DNA of 64,000 nt, taken from positions 32,464,446 through 32,528,445 of the forward strand of contig CM056724.1 in the NCBI GenBank assembly GCA_029844215.1, in the 5' to 3' direction. Positions 23,252 to 35,026 of the stretch are shown here, in pieces; the stretch's first letter is position 1; each line of letters starts with the position of its first letter. Position numbers and translations under genes: made by a program. This DNA comes from Przewalskia tangutica (Eukaryota; Streptophyta; Magnoliopsida; Solanales; Solanaceae). The notes beneath the pieces are model-generated. The model did no database searches, had not been told where the DNA came from, and saw nothing but the letters and a program-made list of their open reading frames with translations.

Positions 23252-24811
23252 CCCCTAAAAATCTATTTACATGAAATCCTTGGACTTGTTGGAAATTTAA
23301 CTATGTGGGATTGAGGTTCTCCTGTCTTTAGTGACTTACACATCTGAGGCCCGCATATCGGAAACATTATTTCTTCACGCACTTTTCGACTCTTTAGTGA
23401 CTTACACATCGAGGCCGCGTATATACGGAACAATTTTATCTTAAAAACAGAGCCACCTCTCGACTCGACTTTTCTTCTGTTTAACCTTTCTGACACTATC
23501 AATACCTAAATGACTTACCAAAATAAAGATCATAAATCAAACTTGAATGTACAAAAAACTAAATTACTGTAAATTACAAAGAACTAGACTACAAAAAAAA
23601 AGATTAATATATACTCTAGATTTCTACCCTTTTATATGATATATATATATTTATGTGTAATTATAATTTTGAATAGGTTTTTATATAGTCGATTTGAGTC
23701 GATATTTTTTTTATATTTTTGCTTAAAATCAAAACCAAAACCAAAACCTTTTTGTTCGTTTTGTTAATTTGGTTTGATCTTTTATTTTTTATGAACAACC
23801 CTAATTTCATGCATTATATTTGATCGATCCTCCATCAAAAGTGTGGTGCTACTTTGTTTTGAATATTTAAGTTTTCAAATGCACTGATAATTTAAAAATA
23901 TTTATATAATTAAACTAGTTATGAATTAATTATATATAAATTTCTATGATATATATTAATTAGTAATCTAATAATAATAATAATAATCTTTGTCTCAATA
24001 TAAAATATTGAATTACAATTATCGTATAAACTTGTCATTTAATGTTCTAATTTGTCATACTGTCCCAAATTCTCAAAATTAAACTCAATCAAATTGTGTT
24101 TTCTCTTTAATTTATTTGAAGTTGAACTAGCCGTCTTAGCTTAGCGGTAGAGCGCGTGGCTTTTAACCACGTGGTCGTGGGTTCGATCCCCACTGACGGT
24201 GTTTCTCTTTTTTTGAAGAGAGGGAGCCTTTGAGTAATTGGTAAAGTTCTTGGCTGGATCTCGCGCATAACTGCAACTTAGTGCACCAGGCTGCCTTTTT
24301 AAAAAAAATTTACTGTGAAGTTGTAAACGTACTTTGAGCAGTACTCTAATTGATGGGAAAATGGTCAAATATAACCCTTTACTTTGTTTTATTAGTTAAT
24401 TTTATCCTCCGTTAGTGATTGTAAACAAATATATCTCTGTCGTTTATAAAGTTTACACCCATACCCACTTTGGATGAAAAAACTCAAATCAATTTAAATT
24501 ATCTGATTTTATAAAATTTACCCAATTCCTTCCCTTACACGCTTCGATCCACACCCAGTTCATCTTCTGCTCCAAGAAGAATGTTCAAAAAGTTAAAATT
24601 GAGGAGATTGTTCAAAAAGTTAAAATTCAATCCCTCAATTCTCAATCAAAGGAGCTCAAATTTGAGATGCAACTTCCTAAATTCAATGAACAAATCTCAA
24701 TCATCAATTTCTTCAAACAAACATTGAATCAACTAAACCCATTTTCTAAGTTATTTTTTTAAGCTTCAATTAAGCTCTAACAAAACCCTTATATATGAAA
24801 AGGCATACTAA
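23252..24811 (+). repeat. Array unit 12 (with tRNA copy 8)
   Basis: Counterpart of unit 7, with the same LTR rearrangement (about 23320-23430) and the same acceptor-variant tRNA at 24130. The ORF block near 24475 is frameshifted. Confidence 0.9.
24130..24201 (+). tRNA. tRNA-Lys(UUU) copy 8, acceptor mismatches
   Basis: Same sequence as copy 5: box A TTAGCTTAGCGG, canonical box B, anticodon TTT, and 3' acceptor TGACGGT with one G-U and one U-U pair. Confidence 0.9.
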
Positions 24812-26101
24812 CCCCTAAAAATCAATTTACATGAAATATATCCTTGGACTTGTTGGAAATTTAACTATGTGGGATTGAGGTTCTCCTGTCTTTAGTGACT
24901 TACACATGTGAGGCCCGCATATCGGAAACATCATTTCTTCGCACATGCCTAATCTACTAAATGAGTAGATAATATTAATATCTAGTATTATCAAATTTCG
25001 TTAAGAAATGAAAAGGATATTATTACACAAACTAAGGTGTTTGAGACATGAATAGATGATTTTTTTTGGCCAAATAAACAAATCTCCCACTTAGGTAGAA
25101 GATGGAAGGATTGAACACAATATAAACTCTAGTTCTGAATAAGAGTTTGGGACCCCAAGGGTTAACCCGTGTGTTTAGAAAGGAGAGGACCTAAGTGAAT
25201 TTGGGTTCAGGATTAAGCCCCACACACGCTTGGCCCACTGGTGTGGTCTTTGTTAGAATTTTTTGGTCCCTGAAATGTTTCTTATTTACATTTGGACCTA
25301 AAAGTTTCGGATACAAGAGAAAAGAAGTATGAACCTTATTTGCTTTATATAGTTGATTGTTGTTATTTTATATTACGAGATTATTGTCCATTACCGTAAA
25401 AAAATATATACGGGACAATTTTATCTTAAAAACACAGAGCTACCTCTCGACTCAACTTTTCTTCTGTTTAACCTTTCTGACACTATCAATACCTAAATGA
25501 CTTACCAAAATAAAGATCATAAATCAAACTTGAATGTACAAAAAAAACTAAATTATTGTAAATTACAAAGAACTAGACTACAAAAAAAAGATTAATATAT
25601 ACTCTAGATTTCTACCTTTTTATATGAAATATATATATTTATGTATAATTATAATTTTGAATAGGTTTTTATATAGTCGATTTGAGTTGATATTTTTTTA
25701 TATTTTTGCTTAAAATCAAAACCAAAACCTTTTTGTTCGTTCTGTTAATTTGGTTTGATCTTTTATTTTTTATGAACAACCCTAATTTCATGCATTATAT
25801 TTGATCGATCCTCCATCAAAAGTGTGGTGCTACTTTGTTTTGAATATTTAAGTTTTCAAATGCACTGATAATTTAAAAATATTTATATAATTGAACTAGT
25901 TATGAATTAATTATATATAAATTTCTATGATATATATTAATTAGTAATCTAATAATAATATTTGTCTCAATATAAAATATTGAATTACAATTATCGTATA
26001 AATTTGTCATTTAATGTTCTAATTTGTCATACTGACCCAAATTCTCAAAACTAAACTCAATCAAATTGTGTTCTCTCTTTAATTTATTTGAAGTTGAACT
26101 A

Positions 26102-26173
26102 GCCGTCTTAGCTCAGCGGTAGAGCGCGTGGCTTTTAACCACGTGGTCGTGGGTTCGATCCCCACAGACGGCG
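26102..26173 (+). tRNA. tRNA-Lys(UUU) copy 9, canonical
   Basis: 72 nt with every expected element. Acceptor GCCGTCT/AGACGGC with G discriminator, box A TTAGCTCAGCGG, D-stem GCTC/GAGC, anticodon stem CGTGG/CCACG with loop CTTTTAA (anticodon UUU, lysine AAA/AAG), T-stem GTGGG/CCCAC with loop TTCGATC, and box B GGTTCGATCCC. A T-rich terminator follows at once. No intron. It is the best candidate for an active gene in the array and fits the usual plant nuclear tRNA-Lys(UUU). Confidence 0.96.
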
Positions 26174-26185
26174 TTTTATTTTTTT
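26174..26185 (+). terminator. RNA polymerase III terminator of tRNA copy 9
   Basis: TTTTATTTTTTT begins at the first base after the tRNA. Runs of four or more T on the non-template strand stop Pol III. The same run follows most array tRNAs but not copy 11. Confidence 0.85.
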
Positions 26186-26784
26186 AAAGGGGGAGCCTTT
26201 GAGTAATTGGTAAAGTTCTTCGCTGGATTCCGCGCATAACTGGAGCTTTTAGTGTACCGGGATGCCTTTTGTAAAAAAAATTACTGTGAAGTTGTAAACG
26301 TACTTTGAGCAGTACTCTAATTGATGGGAAAATGGTCAAATATAACCCTTTACTTTGTTTTATTAGTTAATTTTATCCTCCGTTAGTGATTGTAAACAAA
26401 TATATCTCTGTCGTTTATAAAGTTTACACCCATACCCTACTTTGGATGGAAAAAATCAAATCAATTTAAATTATCCGATTTTAAATTTTTTACCCAATTC
26501 CTTCCCTTACACTCTCCGATCCACACCCTGTTTCATCTTCTTCTCCGAGAAAAATGTTCAAAAAGTTAAAATTGAGGAGATTGTTCAAAAAGTTAAAATT
26601 CAATCCCTCAATTCTCAATCAAAGGAGCTCAAATTTGAGAGGCAACTTTCTAAATTCAATGAACAAATCTCAATCATCAATTTCTTCAAACAAACATTGA
26701 ATCAACTAAACCCATTTTCTAAGTTATTTTTTTAAGCTTCAATTAAGCTCTAACAAAACCCATATATATGAAACGGCATACTAA

Positions 26785-28746
26785 CCCCTAAAAATCAATT
26801 TACATGAAATATATCCTTGGACTTGTTGGAAATTTAACTATGTGGGATTGAGGTTCTCCTGTCTTTATTGACTTACACAAGTGAGGACCATATCGGAAAC
26901 ATCATTTCTTCACATGCCTAATCTACTAAATGAGTAGATAATATTAATGTCTTGTATTATCAAATTTCGTTAAGAAATGAAAGGGATATTATTACACAAA
27001 GTAAGGTGTTTGAGACATGAATAGATGAATTGTTTTGGCCAAATAAACAAATCTCCCACTTAGGTAGAAGATGGAAGGATTGAACACAATATAAACTCTA
27101 GTTCTGAATAAGAGTTTGGGACCCCAGGGTTAACAGTGTGTTTAGAAAGGAGAGGACCTAAGTGAATTTGGGTTCGATTAAGCCCACACACGCGACCTTG
27201 GCCACTGGTGTGGTCTTTGTTAAATTTTTTGGTCCCTGAAATGTTTTTTATTTACATTTGGACCTAAAAGTTTCGGATACAAGAGAAAAGAAGTATGAAC
27301 CTTATTTGCTTTATATAGTTGATTGTTGTTATTTTATATTACGAGATTATTGTCCATTACCGTAAAAAAATATATACGGGACAATTTTATCTTAAAAACA
27401 CAGAGCTACCTCTCGACTCAACTTTTCTTCTGTTTAACCTTTCTGACATTATCAATACCTAAATGACTTACCAAAATAAAGATCATAAATCAAACTTGAA
27501 TGTACAAAAAACTAAATTACTGTACAAAGAACTAGACTACAAAAAAAAAAAGATTAATATATACTCTAGATTTCTACCCTTTTATATGAAATATATATAT
27601 TTATGTGTAATTATAATTTTGAATAGGTTTTTATATAGTCGATTTGAGTTGATATTTTTTTATATTTTTGCTTAAAATCAAAACCAAAACCTTTTTGTTC
27701 GTTCTGTTAATTTGGTTTGATCTTTTATTTTTTATGAACAACCCTAATTTCATGCATTATATTTGATCGATCCTCCATCAAAAGTGTGGTGCTACTTTGT
27801 TTTGAATATTTAAGTTTTCAAATGCACTGATAATTTAAAAATATTTATATAATTGAACTAGTTATGAATTAATTATATATAAATTTCTATGATATATATT
27901 AATTAGTAATCTAATAATAATATTTGTCTCAATATAAAATATTGAATTACAATTATCGTATAAATTTGTCATTTAATGTTCTAATTTGTCATACTGTCCC
28001 AAATTCTCAAAACTAAACTCAATCAAATTGTGTTTTCTCTTTAATTTATTTGAAGTTGAACTAGCCGTCTTAGCTCAGCGGTAGAGCGCGTGGCTTTTAA
28101 CCACGTGGTCGTGGGTACAATCCCCACAGACGGCGTTTTATTTTTTTAAAGGGGGAGCCTTTGAGTAATTGATAAAGTTCTTCGCTGGATTCCGCGCATA
28201 ACTGCAGCTTTTAGTGTACCGGGATGCCTTTTTAAAAAAAAATTACTGTGACGTTGTAAACGTACTTTGAGCAGTACTCTAATTGATGGGAAAATGGTCA
28301 AATATAACCCTTTACTTTGTTTTATTAGTTAATTTTATCATCCGTTAGTGATTGTAAACAAATATATCTCTGTCGTTTATAAAGTTTACACCCATACCCT
28401 ACTTTGGATGGAAAAAATCAAATCAATTTAAATTATCCGATTTTAAAAAATTTACCCAATTCCTTCCCTTACACGCTCCGATCCACACCCAGTTTCATCT
28501 TCTTCTCCGAGAAAAATGTTCAAAAAGTTAAAATTGAGGAGATTGTTCAAAAAGTTAAAATTCAATCCCTCAATTCTCAATCAAAGGAGCTCAAATTTGA
28601 GACGCAACTTCCTAAATTCAATGAACAAATCTCAATCATTAATTTCTTCAAACAAACATTGAATCAACTAAACCCATTTTCTAAGTTATTTTTTTAAGCT
28701 TCAATTAAGCTCTAACAAAACCCATATATATGAAACGGCATACTAA
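26785..28746 (+). repeat. Array unit 14 (with tRNA copy 10)
   Basis: Full unit with partly eroded GC-rich LTR segment (about 27118-27215), tRNA at 28064, and a 97-codon ORF at 28404-28697. Positional counterpart of unit 9. Confidence 0.9.
28064..28135 (+). tRNA. tRNA-Lys(UUU) copy 10, altered T-loop
   Basis: 72 nt, anticodon TTT, intact acceptor, D and anticodon arms; T-loop TACAATC instead of TTCGATC. T-run follows. Same class as copies 4, 6 and 7. Confidence 0.9.
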
Positions 28747-30309
28747 CCCCTAAAAATCAATTTACATGAAATATATTCTTGGACTTGTTGGAAATTTAAC
28801 TATGTGGGATTGAGATTCTCCTGTCTTTAGTGACTTACACAAGTGAGGCCCGCATATCGGAAATATCATTTATTCGCACATGCCTAATCTACTAAATGAG
28901 TAGATAATATTAATGTCTTGTATTATCAAATTTCGTTAAGAAATGAAAGGGATATTATTACACAAAGTAAGGTGTTTGAGACATGAATAGATGAATTGTT
29001 TTGGCCAAATAAATAAATTTCCCACTTAGGTAGAAGATGGAAGGATTGAACACAATATAAACTCTAGTTCTGAATAAGAGTTTAGGACCCCAAGGGTGAA
29101 CCCGTGTGTTTAGAAAGGGGAGGACCTAAGTGAATTTGGGTTCAGGATTAAGCCCCACACACGCGACGCCCGACCCCTGGGCTGTGGTCTGTGTTCCGAA
29201 TTTTTTGTGGTCCCTGAAATGTTTCTTATTTACATTTGGACCTAAAAGTTTCGGATACAAGCAAAAACAGTATGAACCTTATTTGCTTTATATAGTTGAT
29301 TGTTGTTATTTTATATTGCGAGACTATTGTCCATTACCGTAAAAACATATATACGGAACAATTTTATCTTAAAAACACAGAGCCACCTCTCGACTCAGCT
29401 TTTCTTCTGTTTAACCTTTCTGACATTATCAATACCTAAATGACTTACCAAAATAAAGATCATAAATCAAACTTGAATGTACAAAAAACTAAATTACTGT
29501 ACAAAGAACTAGACTACAAAAAAAAAAGATTAATATATACTCTAGATTTCTACCCTTTTATATGAAATATATATATTTATGTGTAATTATAATTTTGAAT
29601 AGGTTTTTATATAGTCGATTTGAGTCGATATTTTTTTTATATTTTTGCTTAAAATCAAAACCAAAACCTTTTTGTTCGTTTTGTTAATTTGGTTTGATCT
29701 TTTATTTTTTATGAACAACCCTAATTTCATGCATTATATTTGATCGATCCTCCATCAAAAGTGTGGTGCTACTTTGTTTTGAATATTTAAGTTTTCAAAT
29801 GCACTGATAATTTAAAAATATTTATATAATTAAACTAGTTATGAATTAATTATATATAAATTTCTATGATATATATTAATTAGTAATCTAATAATAATTT
29901 TATCCTCCGTTAGTGATTGTAAACAAATATATCTCTGTCGTTTATAAAGTTTACATTCATACCCTACTTTGGATGAAAAAACTCAAATCAATTTAAATTA
30001 TCCGATTTTAAAAAATTTACCCAATTCCTTCTCATACACGCTCCGATCCACACCTACCATCTTCTCGCTCCAAGAAGAATGTTCAAAAATTTAAAATTGA
30101 GGAGATTGTTCAAAAAGTTAAAATTCAATCCCTCAATTCTCAATCAAAGGAGCTCAAATTTGAGATGCAACTTCCTAAATTCAATGAACAAATCTCAATC
30201 ATCAATTTCTTCAAACAAACATTGAATCAACTAAACCCATTTTCTAAGTTATTTTTTTAAGCTTCAATTAAGCTCTAACAAAACCCATATATATGAAAAG
30301 GCATACTAA
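28747..30309 (+). repeat. Array unit 15 (no tRNA), start of partial third higher-order copy
   Basis: Counterpart of units 5 and 10 (7889 bp from unit 10). Includes the GC-rich LTR segment near 29155-29210 and the shared tRNA-removing deletion near 29895. The ORF block near 29972 is frameshifted. Confidence 0.9.
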
Positions 30310-30960
30310 CCCCTAAAAATCTATTTACATGAAATATATCCTTGGACTTGTTGGAAATTTAACTATGTGGGATTGAGGTTCTCATGTCTCTAGATTTCTA
30401 CCCTTTTATATGATATATATATATATATATTTATGTGTAATTATAATTTTGAATAGGTTTTTATATAGTCGATTTGAGTCGATATTTTTTTTATATTTTT
30501 GCATAAAATCAAAACCCTTTTGTTCGTTTTGTTAATTTGGTTTGATCTTTTATTTTTTATGAACAACCCTAATTTCATGCATTATATTTGATCGATCCTC
30601 CATCAAAAGTGTGGTGCTACTTTGTTTTGAATATTTAAGTTTTCAAATGCACTGATAATTTAAAAATATTTATATAATTAAACTAGTTATGAATTAATTA
30701 TATATAAATTTCTATGATATATATTAATTAGTAATCTAATAATAATATTTGTCTCAATATAAAATATTGAATTACAATTATCGTATAAATTTGTCATTTA
30801 ATGTTCTAATTTGTCATACTGTCCCAAATTCTCAAAACTAAACTCAATTAAATTGTGTTTTCTCTTTAATTTATTTGAAGTTGAACTTGCCGTCTTAGCT
30901 CAGCGGTAGAGCGCGTGGCTTTTAACCACGTGGTCGTGGGTTCGATCCCCACAGACGGCA
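30310..30960 (+). repeat. Array unit 16 (truncated, with tRNA copy 11)
   Basis: Starts like units 6 and 11 (LTR jump GGTTCTCATGTC to TCTAGATTTC, here with a longer TA run at 30410-30430) but keeps the spacer and tRNA that those units lost. Similarity to the array stops at the tRNA 3' end; no SINE or ORF block follows. Confidence 0.9.
30889..30960 (+). tRNA. tRNA-Lys(UUU) copy 11, canonical body, no terminator
   Basis: Positions 1-71 match the canonical copy 9: all stems pair, anticodon TTT, box A and box B consensus. The final base is A where copy 9 has G (discriminator). Downstream DNA reads TTTCACAATCAG, with only three T in a row, so there is no strong Pol III terminator. The first base before the gene is T (ACTTGCC) rather than A. 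It could be transcribed, but with a long or heterogeneous 3' trailer. Confidence 0.92.
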
Positions 30961-33900
30961 TTTCACAATCAGATGATAAAATTGACTAATAAAATAAAAT
31001 AAATGAATATATTTTATCATTTTCTCATAATTAATTGGTTGAAGATAGCGACAATAACGTATTGTACTTTTGCAAGATACCCGAGAGTAAATCTAAACCT
31101 ACGATTCTTTAACGTCAACACGAACAAAAACCTTTGTTGGCCGGGAAGGACCACCGTATATGCTTTATTGCATATAAATAAATATGTGTTAGGTACTTAG
31201 GTTATGGCGAAGATAAAGTTTTTTTTGTGCGGATTGCCCCTCAAAGTCTTTCATTTTTATCCCTACTATTTATTTTATAAAAATATTTAGGTTTACTTCG
31301 CAATGCATAATATTATTCTTATAGTCTTTAATTTTTATCCCTGCTAGTTTATTTTACTTCGCAAGGCATACTATATAGTATTTTTTTCGAAAACTAATTT
31401 TTTTCTCGCGCGGCATAAATTATGTAAGAATTAAGTTATGCGACATAATTTTATAGTAATTTTTTAAATTATGTCTTTATCTGACATAGTTTGTGTGAAT
31501 GTTATAATACATATGTTGAAATTAAACGCTAATTATGCTCGTCGAAATATGAAATTATGTCTTTTTTCATATTATGTTGTTTGTTGACAGTTATTCTTTA
31601 TTCGATATAATATGTGGGTTGTGTATAATTCATATGCCGAAGATAAACACTAATTATATTGAGCGAAATTCTAATTATGTCACACCAAAAATAATAATGA
31701 GTAAAAATATTTTTAAAACTCAAATTTAAAGGGAAAAAATTAAAGACCACTCCAAAATAGGGACATTTTGTGCTAATGACCCGAAGAGAAATCAAAATTT
31801 TCTGCTTCTAGTAGTCATAATATCTACGCATTAATAAATGTGTACATCACGAGTCCAAAACAATATGAGTTTATGGCATGTGTATTGATAGTATTAATAT
31901 TTTTTACTCAATCAGATTAAGTTGATCTATAATACTAATATGTAACTATCTAAAATTGAACATGATATGTACATAATAAGCGTGTTTGGTATGGAGGAAA
32001 ATCCTTTTCGCAAAATGTTTCAATACATATCTATATCCAAACATATGAAATAACGAAGATCCATGTCCATCAACTAATTTCAAAACACATGTCCATAAAC
32101 TCAAATAGTCAAAAGAACTTGAATAATAAAAATCTCAATTAAGTCCGAAGATGTCCTCTATGCTGTCATCAACACCTCTACTATTGCTACTTTGATGGCC
32201 AAAACCTCTTAACTCCACATCATTAATCATGTCTTCATCAACTTCTTTATCTAAAATAATAATTAATATAAGATAATATTCAATCTAATTATAATATGAA
32301 TAATAATGAAAACTCAAACCAACCTACAGATGATTCAATATTTGATTCTTCTAAATTTATTGGTAATTCTTCCTCAAGCATATGTTCCAACCCTTCATAA
32401 TCAAGTTATATGAATAAACAAAAATCGAGTTTGTACGAGTTACCGAGTCACCATTCGTACCGATTTTTACCGGGTTGCGCCGAATTTGATACCACCCGTT
32501 CCTACAATAAACTCGAACCGACCTCGAGATCGGTTCCCGATTAACCCGGTTCGACCGGTCGGTCCGGTCCGAGTTTCAAAACATTGCCTCCCACACACCT
32601 CATCTTCATATCCACTCCCGTAGCCTCCATTCTCACCACCCTACACCCTTACGTCCCCACCACAACTTCTATAATATTTGTGTCCTCACCCCTGCCTTTA
32701 AAAGAGAAAGCCTTCATACTATATTCGACTTGCATGTGTTATATTATATACAAATGCTTTTAAGATAATAACTTTCTACTTACGTACAAACACAAAAAAA
32801 TAAGTAAGAAACCTACTTATTTTTCTGATTTTTTTTCTCCAATAAATCATTTTCTTGAGAAATATTTTCCAATTCTTCGTATTGAACAGTACAATTATTT
32901 TCTACATTGTGAATGCATAAGACATACATATAAAGTCAGTAACTCAAACAGCATTGCTTCATATTTGGTTGCTAATAATGGCAATTAACTAACAATTAAC
33001 CTGTAGAATAAAAGACATGGTTTCACAAAAGTAATGTTGTCTTTTTGGGAGGTGGGGTGGGGGACCAAAAAAGGTTATATCAAGTCTTGGTGTGACAAAC
33101 AAATGATGTAGTTGGGGTAAATGAAGAAGCGATTGAACACTTTCCAAAAATGGGAAGAAATCACCATCATCATAATCAGGGATCACGTTCACTCTATCAT
33201 AGTATATAAATACAAATGATAAATAAAGAAAGTCGGTGTTATAACTCAAGAAAGAAAGACAAAAATAAATCATACAAATTTTGATTTACCCAACTCAGTA
33301 AGTGAATGAATAAATTGTGAAAACGATGTATCAAGAAATCAGTGCAAATTATAAGGTCGGTACCAATGCTCGTGATTCTTAAATACAATGCCCATTGCCG
33401 AAGATGGATCTGTCCATCCTTTAACACAAGTAACGATTTAAATTATATACGATGTTACAATAATTAACTTTTATACCATTTAGTTACTTTTACATGTTGT
33501 AGAATTTAAGATTATAAATTCAATATTTTAAGGAGATTTTCCTATATATTTTGGGTGACATGATAGTATAAAAATTTCTAACATTGACTGTGATATAATT
33601 TAAAGTGCTCAAAATAAAAGGAATTTAACTTACGAATTAAATTTCTATGATAAATCTCATGATAAGCATTATTTGATAATCTAGTAGAAATGATAAGTAG
33701 CTAGTTTGTAGGGTGGAGATTGTTAAGTCCATATAAGAAATTCATGTTTCCATTTCATTTCCGATGTGAGATTCTTAACACTCTCCCGTATGTCCAGACC
33801 TCGTTAGCTGGAGCGTGTACAATATAATTTGGGAGCTCAACATCGGTGAACAAAGAATTAGAAAGAACTTGACTCTTATACCATATAAAAAATGAATTTT

Positions 33901-34718
33901 GTGTGTAACTGAATCCCAAAAGTTAGCTTATAAGGTAATGATTGTCTAAATTCATATAAGAAGTCAATGTTTCTATTTCATTTACTGAGACACACTATCA
34001 AATAAAACTTCATGGATTAATTATTTTTTTTAACAAATCACACTATCATTATGTATAACTCAAATCATCCCTCCCCACCTCGATATTTATTATTTTTCAC
34101 CAACTTCTCCTACTGAAACAGCAACCACTCCTCCCTTCACGTGAAATGGTTAAATGTGTGGTGACTGGTGGAGGGGTGAGGGGTAACAGTAAAAGTGGGG
34201 GGAAGTGCTGTAGTAAAAGTAAAAGAAATTATTTCACATGAATAAAATTATTTTGCAGTGTTTCGTGGATCCTATGTAAAGGAAAGATCTAACAGTAGGA
34301 TTTGTTACGGAGTTATTTTATTACAATATTTTATCATATAAGAATTTCTTTTTTTTTTTAGTTTGTGTATTTATTCTTCTGCTTTAAATGAATTTCAATT
34401 CACTTACTCCGATAAAGTTTTATTTGTGTAGGATTTTTAAATAACTTAATCTGAAACTAATCACCTAATTTTCTCATCTTAAATTGGTGAAAAAACAAAT
34501 ATCGGTTAAAATTAATACACACTTGAAAAGTTAAAGTTGACAATTATTTTGGGACAGAGAAATAAATCCGAAATTAGCAGAGTTAAATTTCGTCATATCG
34601 GTTAAAATTAATACACACTTTATATTTTCTTTTTGTAATTTTGGCATTTAAAATAATCATAGAATTCGGAACTAGTCTGAGGTTTTTTTTATGCCTTTTC
34701 CCTTAGTATATAATAGAA
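30961..34718. other. 3.7 kb intergenic region
   Basis: AT-rich DNA with no intact gene. Around 31240-31370 a block with TTTTTATCCCTRCTA and TTTACTTCGCAA-like words occurs twice, about 90 bp apart. Near 33714-34010 two related stretches carry ATATAAGAARTCAWTGTTTC and ATTTCATTT. Near 32450-32590 a GC-richer stretch has CCGGTTCGACCGGTCGGTCC. A possible exon remnant at 32140-32400 is listed separately. Open frames on the minus strand at 32989-33427 show no domain I recognise. Confidence 0.6.
32140..32400 (-). pseudogene. Possible two-exon C-terminal gene or transposase remnant
   Basis: On the minus strand an acidic stretch (LDYEGLEHMLEEELPINL, then EESNIESS) is followed by GTAGGT, a donor-like site, then about 85 bp of AT-rich DNA, an ATTTTAG acceptor-like site, and a second stretch (DKEVDEDMINDVELRG, then SIEDIFGLN and a stop). 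The coding periodicity and plausible splice sites suggest the tail of an old gene or transposase. I do not recognise the family, and no upstream exons are evident. Confidence 0.3.
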
Positions 34719-34723
34719 CGTTT

Positions 34724-34881
34724 TGTAAACGTGTATAGTAGTATAATAAATTTGTTACCCATAATTAGAATATTGTGTAAATATAATTATGGTAAGTCTA
34801 GGATTTCTCTTGTATATTGTACACTATATATATTGATATTAATGAAAGAGACCCCCCAAGAAAGATTAATATCATCTTACA
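34724..34881 (+). repeat. 5' LTR of copia copy 2 (158 bp)
   Basis: Starts TGTAAACGTGTATAG and ends ATCATCTTACA. It matches 39344-39535 along its whole length except for an extra stretch of roughly 33 bp in the 3' copy. Confidence 0.88.
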
Positions 34882-34895
34882 TGATATCAAAAGCC
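34882..34895 (+). other. Primer-binding site of copia copy 2 (degenerate)
   Basis: TGATATCAAAAGCC directly follows the 5' LTR. Copia elements usually carry a TGGTATCAGAGC-like site complementary to initiator tRNA-Met; this copy differs at a few bases. Confidence 0.7.
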
Positions 34896-35026
34896 TAAAC
34901 CAAAAACCCTAGAATTTTCTTTGAGTAGTCGCCCCCCTCCCCCCCCCCCCTCGGGCATCTCAGCCGCGTCGCCTCACCTTCCCTCCCAAAATTCTTAGTT
35001 TTTCTCTCTATTCCTCTCTTCTCTAG

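Larger units (their letters stand above)
24812..26784 (+). repeat. Array unit 13 (with canonical tRNA copy 9)
   Basis: Full unit (1973 bp) in the position of unit 8 but with sequence traits of unit 3, such as TATCTAGTATTATC in the LTR part and TTGAGTTGATATT in the spacer. An intact 97-codon ORF lies at 26442-26735. The mixture suggests exchange between units. Confidence 0.9.
20858..28746 (+). repeat. Higher-order repeat copy B (units 10-14, 7889 bp)
   Basis: Second copy of the five-unit block at 12969-20857, with the same length, unit order and deletion junctions. Differences include the canonical tRNA in unit 13 and a broken 85-codon ORF in unit 11 (near 22910) where unit 6 has it open. Confidence 0.9.
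6005..30960 (+). repeat. Tandem tRNA-Lys(UUU) array, 16 units, 11 tRNA copies
   Basis: A 25 kb tandem array in one orientation. I defined units from the CCCCTAAAAATC block just before a recurring TTGTTGGAAATTTAAC motif. A full unit is about 1.56-1.97 kb, in this order: copia-type LTR remnant (450-650 bp), AT-rich spacer (about 600 bp), tRNA-Lys(UUU), SINE remnant, then about 400 bp holding a 97-codon ORF. Five units lack the tRNA. Units 5-9 and 10-14 form two copies of a 7889-bp higher-order repeat. The array ends at the 3' end of the last tRNA. The left units are the most diverged. Confidence 0.93.

Noticed and set aside
32989..33427. Two minus-strand ORFs as a gene
   Set aside because: No recognisable domain, no clear splice sites, and AT-rich low-complexity composition; left undescribed rather than named.
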